Of a stretch of 62,026 nt of DNA, positions 45,196 through 53,135 are shown piece after piece. Position numbers and translations under genes: made by a program. The number at the start of each line of letters is the position of its first letter. Within the stretch, counting starts at the first letter, position 1. The notes below the pieces were generated by a model that was not told the DNA's origin, did no database searches, and saw only the letters and a list, made by a program, of their open reading frames with translations. This DNA comes from Halovenus aranensis (GTDB lineage: Archaea > Halobacteriota > Halobacteria > Halobacteriales > Haloarculaceae): assembly GCF_900100385.1 (NCBI RefSeq), contig NZ_FNFC01000017.1, forward strand, positions 1-62,026, in the 5' to 3' direction.

Positions 45196-46224
45196 ATGAG
45201 CGACGACATCGACAGCGCAGAGAGCCGGTACGCCTATCTGGTCGAACAGGCAGAGGACGGGCTGTACATGATGGACAAATCGGGGGAGTTTACCGTGGTC
45301 AACGAGGCGTTCGTCGAGTTGACCGGCTACGACCGCGAGGAAATCGTCGGGAGCGGACCAGCGTTGCTGCTGGAAGACGACGACCTCGAAGAGCTGAACA
45401 CCCACATCAGAGGAGCACTACGCACGGATGGAGACGCCGGCGCGGTACTCACGACCATCGTGGCAAAATCAGGCAAGCGCAAGCCGGTCGAAATCCGGTT
45501 CAATCTGTTGCCGGCAGACGAGCGCTACAACGGACTGACGGGCGTGGTTCGGGATGTGCGCGCCAGACGGCACCGCGAACAGAAACTCGACGTGTTGAGT
45601 CGGGTGCTCAGACACAACGTCCGGAACAAACTGAACCTTATTTTCGGCCACGCACAGGTCATACAGGGAGCCGAAAACGGCCAGTACGCCGAGGCGGCGA
45701 GTCAGATAGAGGAGGCCGCAAACGACCTCATGGAGTTGAGCGAGAAAGCCCGCACTGCACAGACGGAGGTGGGATTCAACCCGTCGGTCGAGGGACAGAC
45801 CGACCTCGTCGAACTCGTCGAACACCTCGCCGTGCAGTTTCGCCGGGAACACCCCGCGGCCGAGATTACGACGGCGCTCCCCGAGCAACTGGTCGCCAAC
45901 GTGCCCAAATCCTACCGGATTGCCGTCTCTGAACTCGTTGAGAACGCAATCGAACACAATCCGGCCGAGGAGCCGTCTGTCCGTCTCACTCTCGACCGGA
46001 CTGACCACAGCGTCGTCACCGCGGTCGAAGATGGCTGTCCTTCGATACCCGAGACCGACCTCCGGGCTATCAACGAGGGCGAGGAGACGCCACTCGTCCA
46101 CTCGATGGGTATCGGTCTCTGGCTCGCAAACTGGGTCGCCGACACAGTCGGCGGAGAGCTCCGGTTCGAACGGCTTCCCGACGACTCCGGGAACAGAGCA
46201 AAAATCGTGTTACGTGGCCTCTAG
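45196..46224 (+). CDS. PAS-domain sensor histidine kinase
   Basis: A 342-residue soluble kinase: PAS domain (about 12-130, GLYMMDKSGEFTVVNEAFVELTGYDREE), an H-box with H140 (VLRHNVRNKLNLIFGHAQVI) of the haloarchaeal HNVRN type and a HATPase domain with ELVENAIEHN (N-box), GIGLWLANWV and a final GGELRFE. No membrane helix and no receiver domain, so it senses a cytoplasmic signal. No response regulator is adjacent. The ATG at 45196 follows GAGGAGAGG (45186-45194). Its stop TAG is within the CTAG shared with the carbonic anhydrase stop. Confidence 0.88.
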   Translation: MSDDIDSAESRYAYLVEQAEDGLYMMDKSGEFTVVNEAFVELTGYDREEIVGSGPALLLEDDDLEELNTHIRGALRTDGDAGAVLTTIVAKSGKRKPVEIRFNLLPADERYNGLTGVVRDVRARRHREQKLDVLSRVLRHNVRNKLNLIFGHAQVIQGAENGQYAEAASQIEEAANDLMELSEKARTAQTEVGFNPSVEGQTDLVELVEHLAVQFRREHPAAEITTALPEQLVANVPKSYRIAVSELVENAIEHNPAEEPSVRLTLDRTDHSVVTAVEDGCPSIPETDLRAINEGEETPLVHSMGIGLWLANWVADTVGGELRFERLPDDSGNRAKIVLRGL

Positions 46225-46901
46225 TACACCCACAGCCGTCGGATACGCTCGGCAAGCTCTGGATACTGCGCTGCGAGCGCAGATTCGCCTCGCTGCCCGT
46301 CGACGTTGACCAAGTGTGCCCCGCCCCGCTTGTCTGAGTACACGTCGTGAAAATCGTAGACGACGCCGACCGCCGTGACTGCTTCGGGGACATCCGCGCT
46401 GTCACAGAGGTGCTCGATTTGCCTGTCGACGTTGTACTCGACGAGCCGGTTCACGGCGTTCTCCTCGGCGATGTCTCCTGGAAGTGAGTCGACGGCCTCG
46501 GCGAGGTCGTCTTCGAGCAACCGAACACAGTGTTCGATTCCAGGTCTGTCCGTGAACCCGTCTGTGAGGCTCTGATACGCGGCCGTGACCGCACCGCAGC
46601 CGGTGTGCCCGACGACGAGGACAGTCTCCGTGCCGGTGTGGACCAGCGGATACAGCACGTCGCCTGCGACGACGGTTCCGCTCTCTGTTCGCTGTCTGAC
46701 GCGGTTGCCGATGTTGCTGTGTGTGAAGATGTGGCCGGGCGGTCTGTCGTCCCACATCCCGTCTTGTAACACGCGCGAGTCACCACAGGAAACCGTGAGG
46801 ACTTCGGGCTGCTGTTTCTCCTGTAACGTGCCCAGGTCGTCGCCTCTGGCCGTGACGTGGTGGTCGTTGGCTCGGAACAGTTCGCGCACTATCTCCTCCA
46901 T
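46221..46901 (-). CDS. beta-class carbonic anhydrase
   Basis: A 226-residue enzyme interconverting CO2 and bicarbonate. Zinc ligands and the Asp-Arg dyad are at C39-D41-R43 (SCGDSR) and H99-C102 (GHTGCGAV), with THSNIGNRV before them, as in beta carbonic anhydrases. The ATG at 46901 (MEEIVRELFRAND) is chosen; the open frame upstream lacks homology. A perfect dyad (46907-46922) lies just before the start. It converges on the kinase gene, sharing a 4-bp stop overlap. Confidence 0.9.
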   Translation of the reverse strand: MEEIVRELFRANDHHVTARGDDLGTLQEKQQPEVLTVSCGDSRVLQDGMWDDRPPGHIFTHSNIGNRVRQRTESGTVVAGDVLYPLVHTGTETVLVVGHTGCGAVTAAYQSLTDGFTDRPGIEHCVRLLEDDLAEAVDSLPGDIAEENAVNRLVEYNVDRQIEHLCDSADVPEAVTAVGVVYDFHDVYSDKRGGAHLVNVDGQRGESALAAQYPELAERIRRLWVY

Positions 46902-47115
46902 GTTTCCCAGCGCGAGCGCTGGTGTGACAAACCTTTTCCCAGTCCAAAGAGAGGAGTCGAGGCCCGGGAGAGAGGAGGAGTGGTCGTCCGGACGACCGTG
47001 GGTGCCCGCCGCCGAGGTTGGAGTGGTCGGAGTTAGTGCCGGTGCGACGTGAAAAGCGTCTCCCGGCACCCTATTATTGGGGGTGATAGGGTTTAAAACT
47101 CCCGACTGGGGCGAC
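46902..47115. other. intergenic region before carbonic anhydrase with three dyads
   Basis: No gene is apparent. It combines the 3' end of the nitrilase unit and the leader of the carbonic anhydrase gene. It holds CCAGCGCGAGCGCTGG (46907-46922), GGTCGTCCGGACGACC (46982-46997) and an inverted repeat CCCTAT/ATAGGG (47069-47074, 47086-47091) followed by TTTAAAA. Being unusually long for this compact genome, it probably carries regulatory sites and perhaps a terminator. Confidence 0.55.
46907..46922. promoter_or_regulatory. perfect dyad CCAGCGCGAGCGCTGG before carbonic anhydrase
   Basis: Seven-base arms around GA, lying 6-21 nt before the ATG of the carbonic anhydrase gene. It could be an operator, or a GC-rich hairpin in a short 5' leader hindering ribosome access. 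Direct reading; role inferred. Confidence 0.5.
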
Positions 47116-47931
47116 TCAGAGCCGCCTGTCCTCCAGTGCCGGAAACGCCCCTCGCCGTCGCTCGACTTCCTGGGGGTCGATACGTGCTGTCACGAGGCCC
47201 GGCTCTTCGCCGAGACCGGCGACAGTCGTTCCCCATGGGTCGTACACCGTCGAGCGACCCAGCAGGGTCGCGTCGTCGAACGAGCCGGCGCCGTTAATCG
47301 TGGCCACATAACAGAGATTCTCTACTGCCCGAGCCTGGGGTAGCAAGCGCCAGTGTTCGACGCGGGGATAGGGCCAGGCACTCGGCACCAAGACGAGCGA
47401 CGCCCCCTTCTCGACCAGCCGTCGGTACAGTTCGGGAAAGCGGAGGTCGTAACACGTCGTCATCCCGATCGTGAAGCCGCCAAAGTCCACCGTCGGCAGC
47501 GATTCACCGGGAGTCAACAGCTCCTGCTCTGCTGAATCGTACCCAAAGAGGTGCTGTTTCCGGTAGACAGCGTGACGGTGGCCCTCGTCGTCGATGAAGA
47601 CCGAGGCGTTGGCGTACCCCTCCGTTGCCGGTGTCTCGGAGCCGGCGTCTGTCGACGCCGCTAGGTCCTCGACAATACTGCCCGCCAGAACGGCGATATC
47701 GCACTCCTCGGCCACAGATTGGAGGCGAGTAACCGTCTCGCCGTTCAGGGGCTCGGCGTATTCGGCGTAGCTGTCGAACGCGAAGTACCCGACTGTGAAT
47801 ATTTCGGGAAGCGCGACCAGGTCGACACCCCGGTCGGCGGCCGAACGGACCGCCTCGACCGCGCGCTGCCTGTTTGTGGCCGGTTCAGCGCCTTCTACCT
47901 CGATTTGGGCGAGACCGAGTGACAGAGCCAT
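47116..47931 (-). CDS. nitrilase-superfamily carbon-nitrogen hydrolase
   Basis: A 271-residue hydrolase with the Glu-Lys-Cys triad of the nitrilase superfamily: E43 (VALPEIFTVGY), K125 (YRKQHLFGYD) and C160 (MTTCYDLRFPELYR). The RKQHLFGYD and YDLRFPELYR blocks are typical of omega-amidase/Nit2-like members, which hydrolyse deaminated glutamine products. A true substrate cannot be fixed. The ATG at 47931 starts MALSLGLAQIEVEG; a start three codons earlier is possible. First of a minus-strand run going towards carbonic anhydrase. Confidence 0.88.
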   Translation of the reverse strand: MALSLGLAQIEVEGAEPATNRQRAVEAVRSAADRGVDLVALPEIFTVGYFAFDSYAEYAEPLNGETVTRLQSVAEECDIAVLAGSIVEDLAASTDAGSETPATEGYANASVFIDDEGHRHAVYRKQHLFGYDSAEQELLTPGESLPTVDFGGFTIGMTTCYDLRFPELYRRLVEKGASLVLVPSAWPYPRVEHWRLLPQARAVENLCYVATINGAGSFDDATLLGRSTVYDPWGTTVAGLGEEPGLVTARIDPQEVERRRGAFPALEDRRL

Positions 47932-47973
47932 ACACGACACCAGCAGTGAGACCGATAAAGAGGTTCCGCCAGC

Positions 47974-48225
47974 CTAGCTCTGCGTGACACGCCAGGTCGT
48001 CGAACGCGCACGCCCCCATTTTTCTATCTCGACGTCGTCGGTTTCTTCGTCGAGTTTCGGGAGGCGTGCGCCGACCTGCTTCGAGGAGAGGCCGATGTGG
48101 TTCGCGATGTTCTTCGAGCGGAAGTAACTCTCTCCCCTAGAGACCTGTTCGCGGAGATAGTCGAGGATTTGCCTATCCTCTTCGCTGAGGTCGGCTTGCG
48201 CCTGGTCCTCGCTACTATCAGTCAT
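47974..48225 (-). CDS. small winged-helix-like protein (DUF7123 type)
   Basis: An 83-residue protein with DRQILDYLREQVSRGESYFRSKNIA, HIGLSSKQVGARL and VEIEKWGRARSTTWRV, a winged-helix pattern. It matches, from memory, a small haloarchaeal family with conserved YF-SK-IA, GLS-K-VG and IEKW-STTWRV, labelled DUF7123. It may bind DNA or another partner; no evidence decides. It lies 42 bp upstream of the nitrilase gene on the same strand. Confidence 0.65.
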   Translation of the reverse strand: MTDSSEDQAQADLSEEDRQILDYLREQVSRGESYFRSKNIANHIGLSSKQVGARLPKLDEETDDVEIEKWGRARSTTWRVTQS

Positions 48226-48284
48226 TACAACAACGTAGGTGATGCAGCGTATTAACGGTTATCAGTGAACACACCGCCGCGCGC

Positions 48285-48500
48285 TCACTCGTAGACGTGG
48301 ATGGCGACGACTGCCAGACAGCCACCGACCAGCGCCACTGTCAGCGCAAGTCCGGAGAGAATTTGCATCGTGTCGCTGTGGTCGCCGAGAAACGAGACGT
48401 ACGCGGTTCCCGCGGTCGCAACTGATGCAATCACCGCGATAAGACCCAACAGTAGTCCGAGTCCGGTCGCCATGTCCGACCCGTGAGTAGTCTCTGCCAT
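48285..48500 (-). CDS. small membrane protein, two helices
   Basis: A 71-residue protein: polar start (MAETTHGSDMATG), helix LGLLLGLIAVIASVATAGTAYV, a short loop LGDHSDTMQ and helix LSGLALTVALVGGCLAVVAIHVYE. This two-helix hairpin pattern is common among haloarchaeal small proteins of unknown function. The ATG at 48500 is preferred; 48509 gives three extra residues. It sits between the PhoU-like gene and the winged-helix gene. Confidence 0.6.
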   Translation of the reverse strand: MAETTHGSDMATGLGLLLGLIAVIASVATAGTAYVSFLGDHSDTMQILSGLALTVALVGGCLAVVAIHVYE

Positions 48501-48558
48501 GCACGACAATTTGCCTGTTCGGTACTTAGTTTGTGCGGAACTGCCCCGAGAGCGTGGC

Positions 48559-49593
48559 TCACTGAATCGTGATGTGGTCGGACTCCTCGTCGAGTGCGAG
48601 GTTCGTCGCGATTTCGGCGTTCCGGACGGCGTAGTTCGCAGTTTCGTCGAGGCTAACCAGAACCTCTCGAATCTGGAGCAGCTGCTCGTTTTGCATCTCG
48701 GGCAGGTCTGCGAGTATCTCCTGTTCGCGGCTCTCGATGTCGTTGAACAGCGTCTTGACCTCGATTGCCGTCTCGTAGTCTCGTTCGACAGCCGCCTCGA
48801 CGGCCAGCTCGGTGAGCTGGTCCACCTCCTCGGTGTACTCTCGGATGCGCCGCATCGTCTCGGTCTCGACGTTGAGCGCGTGCCCCTCGGCGCTCAGCGC
48901 AGTCTCGGCGATGTCTTCGGCGTTATCGGCGGTCAGTTCGAGGTTTTTCGCAACCGAGCGATAGCCAATAAGCGGGAAGCTGTCGTCCAGACCGACTGAC
49001 CGGGCCAGGTTCGGATTCTGGTACGATGTAAAGAGCAACCGCAAGAGAAGGACGAATATCTTGTTTGCCTGCCGCTCGCGGTTGAGCGCACGCTGGGCGA
49101 GGTCGGGGTTCTGGTGGGCGAGCGACCGGACGGCCTCGTTTCGCATCGTTTTCCCGGTTGACGCCAGCCGTTCGAGGAGATTATCGAGCGTGAAATCCTC
49201 CGGGTCGACCGAACACCGTATCGTGATACGGGCAGGCGTCTCTTCGACGACACCGAGTCCCATCAGCTGTGTCTCGGCGTTGTAGACCGCGTTGATGTGG
49301 TTACTCGGAAGCGTCGCCTCCTCGCCGGACTCGACGTGAATTACTCGACGGCCGAGCACGTACTGCGCGATGATGGCGCGCTCGACGGCATCTGCCTCCA
49401 GTCCGTCGGTCGTGATAACGACCTCTGTCCCCTCCTTGTGCGCCGCTTCCGGTAACACTGTGAGCGTTCCCTTCCCCCCGAGCCGTATCGACACCTCGTC
49501 GCCCTTCTCGACATCGTACTCGCCGGCCCACTCTGCCGGCAGTGTCATCGCCAGCGTCGACGGCCCAAGTCGCTGAACCTTGCGCGTCTCCAT
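48559..49593 (-). CDS. PhoU-family phosphate regulator with AbrB-type N-terminal domain
   Basis: A 344-residue cytoplasmic protein. Residues 1-50 form an AbrB/SpoVT-like swapped-hairpin domain (VQRLGPSTLAMTLPAEWAGEYDVEKGDEVSIRL). The rest has two PhoU-like helical repeats (DPEDFTLDNLLERLASTGKTMRNEA and NAEDIAETALSAEGHAL). PhoU proteins report phosphate status to the Pst transporter. No pst genes are in the window, so the partner is elsewhere. An ATATGCATAT palindrome (49625-49634) sits 32 nt upstream of the ATG, in the promoter. Confidence 0.88.
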   Translation of the reverse strand: METRKVQRLGPSTLAMTLPAEWAGEYDVEKGDEVSIRLGGKGTLTVLPEAAHKEGTEVVITTDGLEADAVERAIIAQYVLGRRVIHVESGEEATLPSNHINAVYNAETQLMGLGVVEETPARITIRCSVDPEDFTLDNLLERLASTGKTMRNEAVRSLAHQNPDLAQRALNRERQANKIFVLLLRLLFTSYQNPNLARSVGLDDSFPLIGYRSVAKNLELTADNAEDIAETALSAEGHALNVETETMRRIREYTEEVDQLTELAVEAAVERDYETAIEVKTLFNDIESREQEILADLPEMQNEQLLQIREVLVSLDETANYAVRNAEIATNLALDEESDHITIQ

Positions 49594-49624
49594 GCTCCTT
49601 TATTATCGTCCACTCTCCTTAAGG

Positions 49625-49634
49625 ATATGCATAT
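49625..49634. promoter_or_regulatory. palindrome ATATGCATAT upstream of the PhoU-like gene
   Basis: Perfect 10-bp palindrome, 32-41 nt before the ATG on the minus strand. It overlaps where a TATA box would lie for a short-leader transcript, so it may be the core promoter itself or an operator within it. Confidence 0.4.
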
Positions 49635-49706
49635 TCGCAACTGTTAGAACATCTAATGGGGTTTGTCGGGCTTTGGAGGTACTGATTGGCATTTTGTGCA
49701 GCAGCG

Positions 49707-50774
49707 TTACACAACTTCCATCAGTCTGCGTTCGTGGCGGCCGACCCGGACGCGCTGCCAGCCCCGGAGAGACTCGTCGAGGTCGGAGTCTCCGGTATCG
49801 ACGCGGAGAACGCCGATATCGTCGAGTTTGCGACGTGAGGCGACGATTTCGACGGCGGCCTCGCGGATGACCGCGGGTGAAATCTGTTGGTTGCCCCGTC
49901 CGAAAATGAAGCCCTGGCCACCGATAGGTGAGACGACGATGACGTTCTCGTCGCCGAGCGCCCCGAGAATATCCTCGGCAGCGCCGTCCGTGACCACGAG
50001 CTCGCCGTCGCGGTAGACGTCGACGCCGAGAGCAGTCCCCTCGACGCCCAAGGCGTCGGCGACTGCACCGACTGTACTGCCCGGTGCGAGAACGTACGTG
50101 GTCCCGCGTGTCACCTCCTCAGCGAACCCCTCGGCGATTCCCTCGACGGAGCCCCCTCCGAGTTGCTTGCTCGACTGTCGCTGTTCCGCAGCGGGCACCG
50201 TCGCCAGTGCCCGTAGCTCTGTTTTGACTTCGCCGTCCCTGTACTCGTCTTCGTCGATGTCGTTTACCTCCGCCGACTCGGTGGTTTCGAAGGCCCCAGC
50301 GATGTGGCCGGCGGCCTCAGGCGAGACGCCGAATACCTCGGAGTAAACCTTCACGCCGGCCGGAACGCCGAGAATCGGAACCGACTCGGCTGCGTCCTCG
50401 ACACGCTGGGCAACATCGACAGCAGTTCCGTCACCGCCGACGAACAGTATCAAATCGACGCCCCGGTCGATAAAGGCCGCGACCGCCTCTCGGGTGTCGG
50501 CTGCGCTCGTCCCGTCACCGGCGGGGTCGCCGACCACGACAGGGTCGAAGCCGACGGTACGGGCCTGGTCTGTGCCCATGACGCCACCGTAGGTGAGGAG
50601 TTCGATGTCTTCTGTCGTGTCTGCCAGCGCGACGAGGGCATCCCGGGCTCGCGACGGCGCGCGTCGCTTTGCGCCGCGTTCGAGGGCCTCTTCGACCTTT
50701 CCGTCAGTTCCCTTCAGGCCGACACGACCGCCCATCCCAGCGATAGGGTTGACGACGAATCCGATTCGGCGCAT
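49707..50774 (-). CDS. ATP-NAD kinase-family protein (COG3199 type)
   Basis: A 355-residue protein related to NAD and diacylglycerol kinases: VVNPIAGMGGRVGLKGTDG, LILFVGGDGTAVDVAQ (GGDGT at 113-117), VPILGVPAGVKVYSEVFGVSP and VVSPIGGQGFIFGRGNQQISP. It is distinct from the NAD kinase fusion at 8618-10303. Members of this branch are annotated ATP-NAD kinases, but the substrate is uncertain and could be another small molecule. It is divergent from the small membrane protein gene. Confidence 0.8.
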   Translation of the reverse strand: MRRIGFVVNPIAGMGGRVGLKGTDGKVEEALERGAKRRAPSRARDALVALADTTEDIELLTYGGVMGTDQARTVGFDPVVVGDPAGDGTSAADTREAVAAFIDRGVDLILFVGGDGTAVDVAQRVEDAAESVPILGVPAGVKVYSEVFGVSPEAAGHIAGAFETTESAEVNDIDEDEYRDGEVKTELRALATVPAAEQRQSSKQLGGGSVEGIAEGFAEEVTRGTTYVLAPGSTVGAVADALGVEGTALGVDVYRDGELVVTDGAAEDILGALGDENVIVVSPIGGQGFIFGRGNQQISPAVIREAAVEIVASRRKLDDIGVLRVDTGDSDLDESLRGWQRVRVGRHERRLMEVV

Positions 50775-50830
50775 CTGCCGGACCTTGGTGTGGGGCGGTG
50801 AAAAACTATCGTTACGGTGAACCGGAATAC

Positions 50831-50838
50831 CTTAATTA
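50831..50838 (+). promoter_or_regulatory. TATA box CTTAATTA before a 42-residue gene
   Basis: The box is centred about 26 nt upstream of the ATG at 50860, the spacing of a leaderless haloarchaeal promoter. It supports the short gene that follows as real. Confidence 0.55.
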
Positions 50839-50859
50839 CCGCCGGTCGAACCGCCTGAT

Positions 50860-50988
50860 ATGAGTCTGCCAGTTCTGGAAGCTACCCAGGTCGGTGTCGG
50901 CGCAACGGCTGTCGACGTAGCAGCGTGGGCTATTCTCCTGAGCGGTGTCGTACTCGCGGCGCTGTGGGTAAAGCGGCTCTACGCCTGA
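50860..50988 (+). CDS. 42-residue single-helix membrane protein
   Basis: A small protein starting MSLPVLEATQVGVGATAVDV and continuing into one membrane helix (AAWAILLSGVVLAALWV) with a basic end KRLYA, so the C-terminus should lie inside by the positive-inside rule. It has a well-spaced TATA box and an acidic/polar N-terminus. It overlaps the CinA-like gene tail by 10 bp. No known family comes to mind. Similar single-helix proteins often act as small subunits or regulators of membrane complexes; that is inference. Confidence 0.65.
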   Translation: MSLPVLEATQVGVGATAVDVAAWAILLSGVVLAALWVKRLYA

Positions 50989-51671
50989 GTCAGGTCGACG
51001 CGCTCGCGCAGCCACGAGGCGGCGTCCTCGACGATATCGGGGTCCGTTCCCTCGATTCGCAGCCGGACGTTTTTTCCTGGATAACTGCCGACGGTCACGT
51101 CGTACTGTTTCTGGACCTCGGTGATGCGGTCTAGCAGATGGCTCTCTGGCTCGGGCGTGCAGACAGTCTCGACGTACCACGGGTCACCGCTGAAGTCGTC
51201 GGCGACCTGGTCGAACATCCCCTGCATCTCTGCCGGGACACCGGGCAACACGTACGTGTTGTCGATAACACAGCCCGGCGCGACGCCCTCGGGGTTTTTG
51301 AGCATCGTCGCTCGCTCTGGGATGTGTGTCGTCTCCGGCGCGAGGTCGTCGTTGCTGTACCCCTTCTCGGATTCGAGCCACTCGCTGACAGCCGCGTCGG
51401 CTTCGAGTTCCGTGCCGTAGGCCGCGGCAACCCCCTGCATCGTCACGTCGTCCGGGGTCGGCCCGAGCCCGCCCGTCACGATGACCGCGTCGTACGCTGC
51501 CTGGTACTCGTTGACGACGCGAGCGATGTCGGCTATGCGGTCTGGGACCACAGTCATCCGTTCGACCGACACACCCGATTCGCGAAGCCGCTGTCCGAGC
51601 CACGCGGCGTTCGTGTTTGTCGTCTCACCGGAGAGTATCTCGTCTCCGACGGTGACCAGCGCTACCTCCAT
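50979..51671 (-). CDS. CinA-like molybdopterin-binding domain protein
   Basis: A 230-residue protein starting MEVALVTVGDEILSGETTNTNAAWLGQ, then VVPDRIADIARVVNEY, DAVIVTGGLGPTPDDVT and VLPGVPAEMQGMFD. These are the conserved blocks of the CinA N-terminal/MoCF-like domain. Bacterial CinA proteins have been linked to ADP-ribose pyrophosphatase activity; the archaeal single-domain form is of unknown function. The ATG at 51671 is used, since the upstream extension has no homology. It converges on the 42-residue gene, overlapping 10 bp. Confidence 0.88.
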   Translation of the reverse strand: MEVALVTVGDEILSGETTNTNAAWLGQRLRESGVSVERMTVVPDRIADIARVVNEYQAAYDAVIVTGGLGPTPDDVTMQGVAAAYGTELEADAAVSEWLESEKGYSNDDLAPETTHIPERATMLKNPEGVAPGCVIDNTYVLPGVPAEMQGMFDQVADDFSGDPWYVETVCTPEPESHLLDRITEVQKQYDVTVGSYPGKNVRLRIEGTDPDIVEDAASWLRERVDLTQA

Positions 51672-51782
51672 ACCGGTGTCACGTGTGGCAGGTGTATAAG
51701 CCCACCTTCTCGCCGACTGGACGGTCAAACCGCGATTTGACACTGGCAAACGAGTTTATCAGTCACGCCCGAACTGAAGCGT

Positions 51783-53135
51783 ATGAAACGGCGACAGCTC
51801 ATGGCGGTTTCGAGCGGCTTCGTGGCCGCGGCGCTTGCCGGGTGTATCGGCAACGACAACCAAGGCGACGACGGCAGTGACGGCGGAGCCGACGGCAGTG
51901 ACGGAAACGACCCGGCCGAGTCGGAGACGCCAGACGAGACCGAAACGCCCGCGGATGTAGACGACGAGCACCTCGAGACGCTGGTCCGGGGAACGAACGG
52001 CTTCGCGTTCGACCTCTACGGAGAAGTCGTCGGTGACGAACCGGCGGCGAATGTCTTCGCCTCCCCAATCAGTGCCACCCTCGGCCTCTCGATGGCATAC
52101 GCGGGAGCGCGCGAGGATACCCGTGACCAGATGCGCGAGGTGTTGGGTTACCAGCTGGATGACAGCCTCGTCCACGCAGGGTTCGCACAGCTCCAAGAGC
52201 AGTTCGACGAACGCGGCGCGGACGGAGAGAGCGACGCCGAGGGAGAGCAGCCGTTCGAGCTCTCTGTCGTCAACTCGGCGTGGGGACAGTCGGAGTATCC
52301 CTTCGAGGAGGGGTATCTCGATACGCTCGATACACACTACGGCGGTGGCCTCCGAGAAACGGATTTCCGGGAGAATGCGCCCGCGGCACGCGCGGACATC
52401 AACGACTGGGTCGCAACCGAGACCGACGACCGCATCGAGGACCTCCTTCCGGAGGGGTCGCTCACTCCCCTGACCCGGCTCGTGTTGGTCAACGCTGTGT
52501 ACTTCATGGCGAACTGGAAACACACGTTCCCGACCGACGCCACCAGCGAGGAGACGTTCACCGCCCTCGACGGTGACGAGCACGCCGTCCAGATGATGGA
52601 ACAGGAGCAGGACTGGCAGTACGCCGAACTGGACGGTGCCCAGGCCGTCGAGTTGCCGTATGTCGGCGACGAGGTGTCGATGCTCGTCGTTCTCCCGCCC
52701 GAGGGCGAGTTCGAGAGCTACGAATCGAGCTTCGACGCGGAGACGCTCGACAGCCTCGTCGACGCCCTCGAGCGCCAGGAGGGAACGGTCTACCTTCCGC
52801 GGTTCGAATTCGACTGGCGTGTCAGGCTGAGCAAGCCGCTGAAGGCGCTTGGAATTGAGGACGCATTCGCACAGAAGGCCGCGAACTTCGACGGCATCGC
52901 CGACACCGACGAGGACCTGTACCTCCACGAAGCCTTCCACAAGACGTTCGTCGCCGTCGACGAGTCCGGGACCGAGGCAGCCGGGGCGACCGCCGCCGTC
53001 ATCGGTGATACCGCGGTGCCCGCAGACCCCTTCGAGTTCCGCGCGAACCGCCCGTTCCTCTTTGCGATTCGAGACCGGCCGACGGGATCGGTGCTCTTTC
53101 TCGGGCGCGCCGTCGACCCCGAGGGCTGGCGCTAG
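51783..53135 (+). CDS. secreted lipoprotein serpin (serine protease inhibitor)
   Basis: A 450-residue serpin. The start MKRRQLMAV with lipobox LAGC (Cys21) indicates a (likely Tat-exported) lipoprotein; an acidic Ser/Asp/Gly linker follows to about residue 60. The serpin fold has FASPISATLGLSMAYAGA, LVLVNAVYFMANWKHTFP, VELPYVGDEVSMLVVLPPEG and LYLHEAFHKTFVAVDESGTEAAGATAA. The short-side-chain hinge (GTEAAGATAA) predicts an inhibitory, loop-inserting serpin. By counting from the hinge, P1-P1' is about Thr-Ala. Likely targets are serine proteases at the cell surface. A GTTTATC box lies about 30 nt before the ATG. Its stop is shared with photolyase (CTAG). Confidence 0.92.
   Translation: MKRRQLMAVSSGFVAAALAGCIGNDNQGDDGSDGGADGSDGNDPAESETPDETETPADVDDEHLETLVRGTNGFAFDLYGEVVGDEPAANVFASPISATLGLSMAYAGAREDTRDQMREVLGYQLDDSLVHAGFAQLQEQFDERGADGESDAEGEQPFELSVVNSAWGQSEYPFEEGYLDTLDTHYGGGLRETDFRENAPAARADINDWVATETDDRIEDLLPEGSLTPLTRLVLVNAVYFMANWKHTFPTDATSEETFTALDGDEHAVQMMEQEQDWQYAELDGAQAVELPYVGDEVSMLVVLPPEGEFESYESSFDAETLDSLVDALERQEGTVYLPRFEFDWRVRLSKPLKALGIEDAFAQKAANFDGIADTDEDLYLHEAFHKTFVAVDESGTEAAGATAAVIGDTAVPADPFEFRANRPFLFAIRDRPTGSVLFLGRAVDPEGWR

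Noticed and set aside
51759-52940. Minus-strand open frame of 393 codons
   Set aside because: Antisense to the serpin, which has clear family motifs along its full length.
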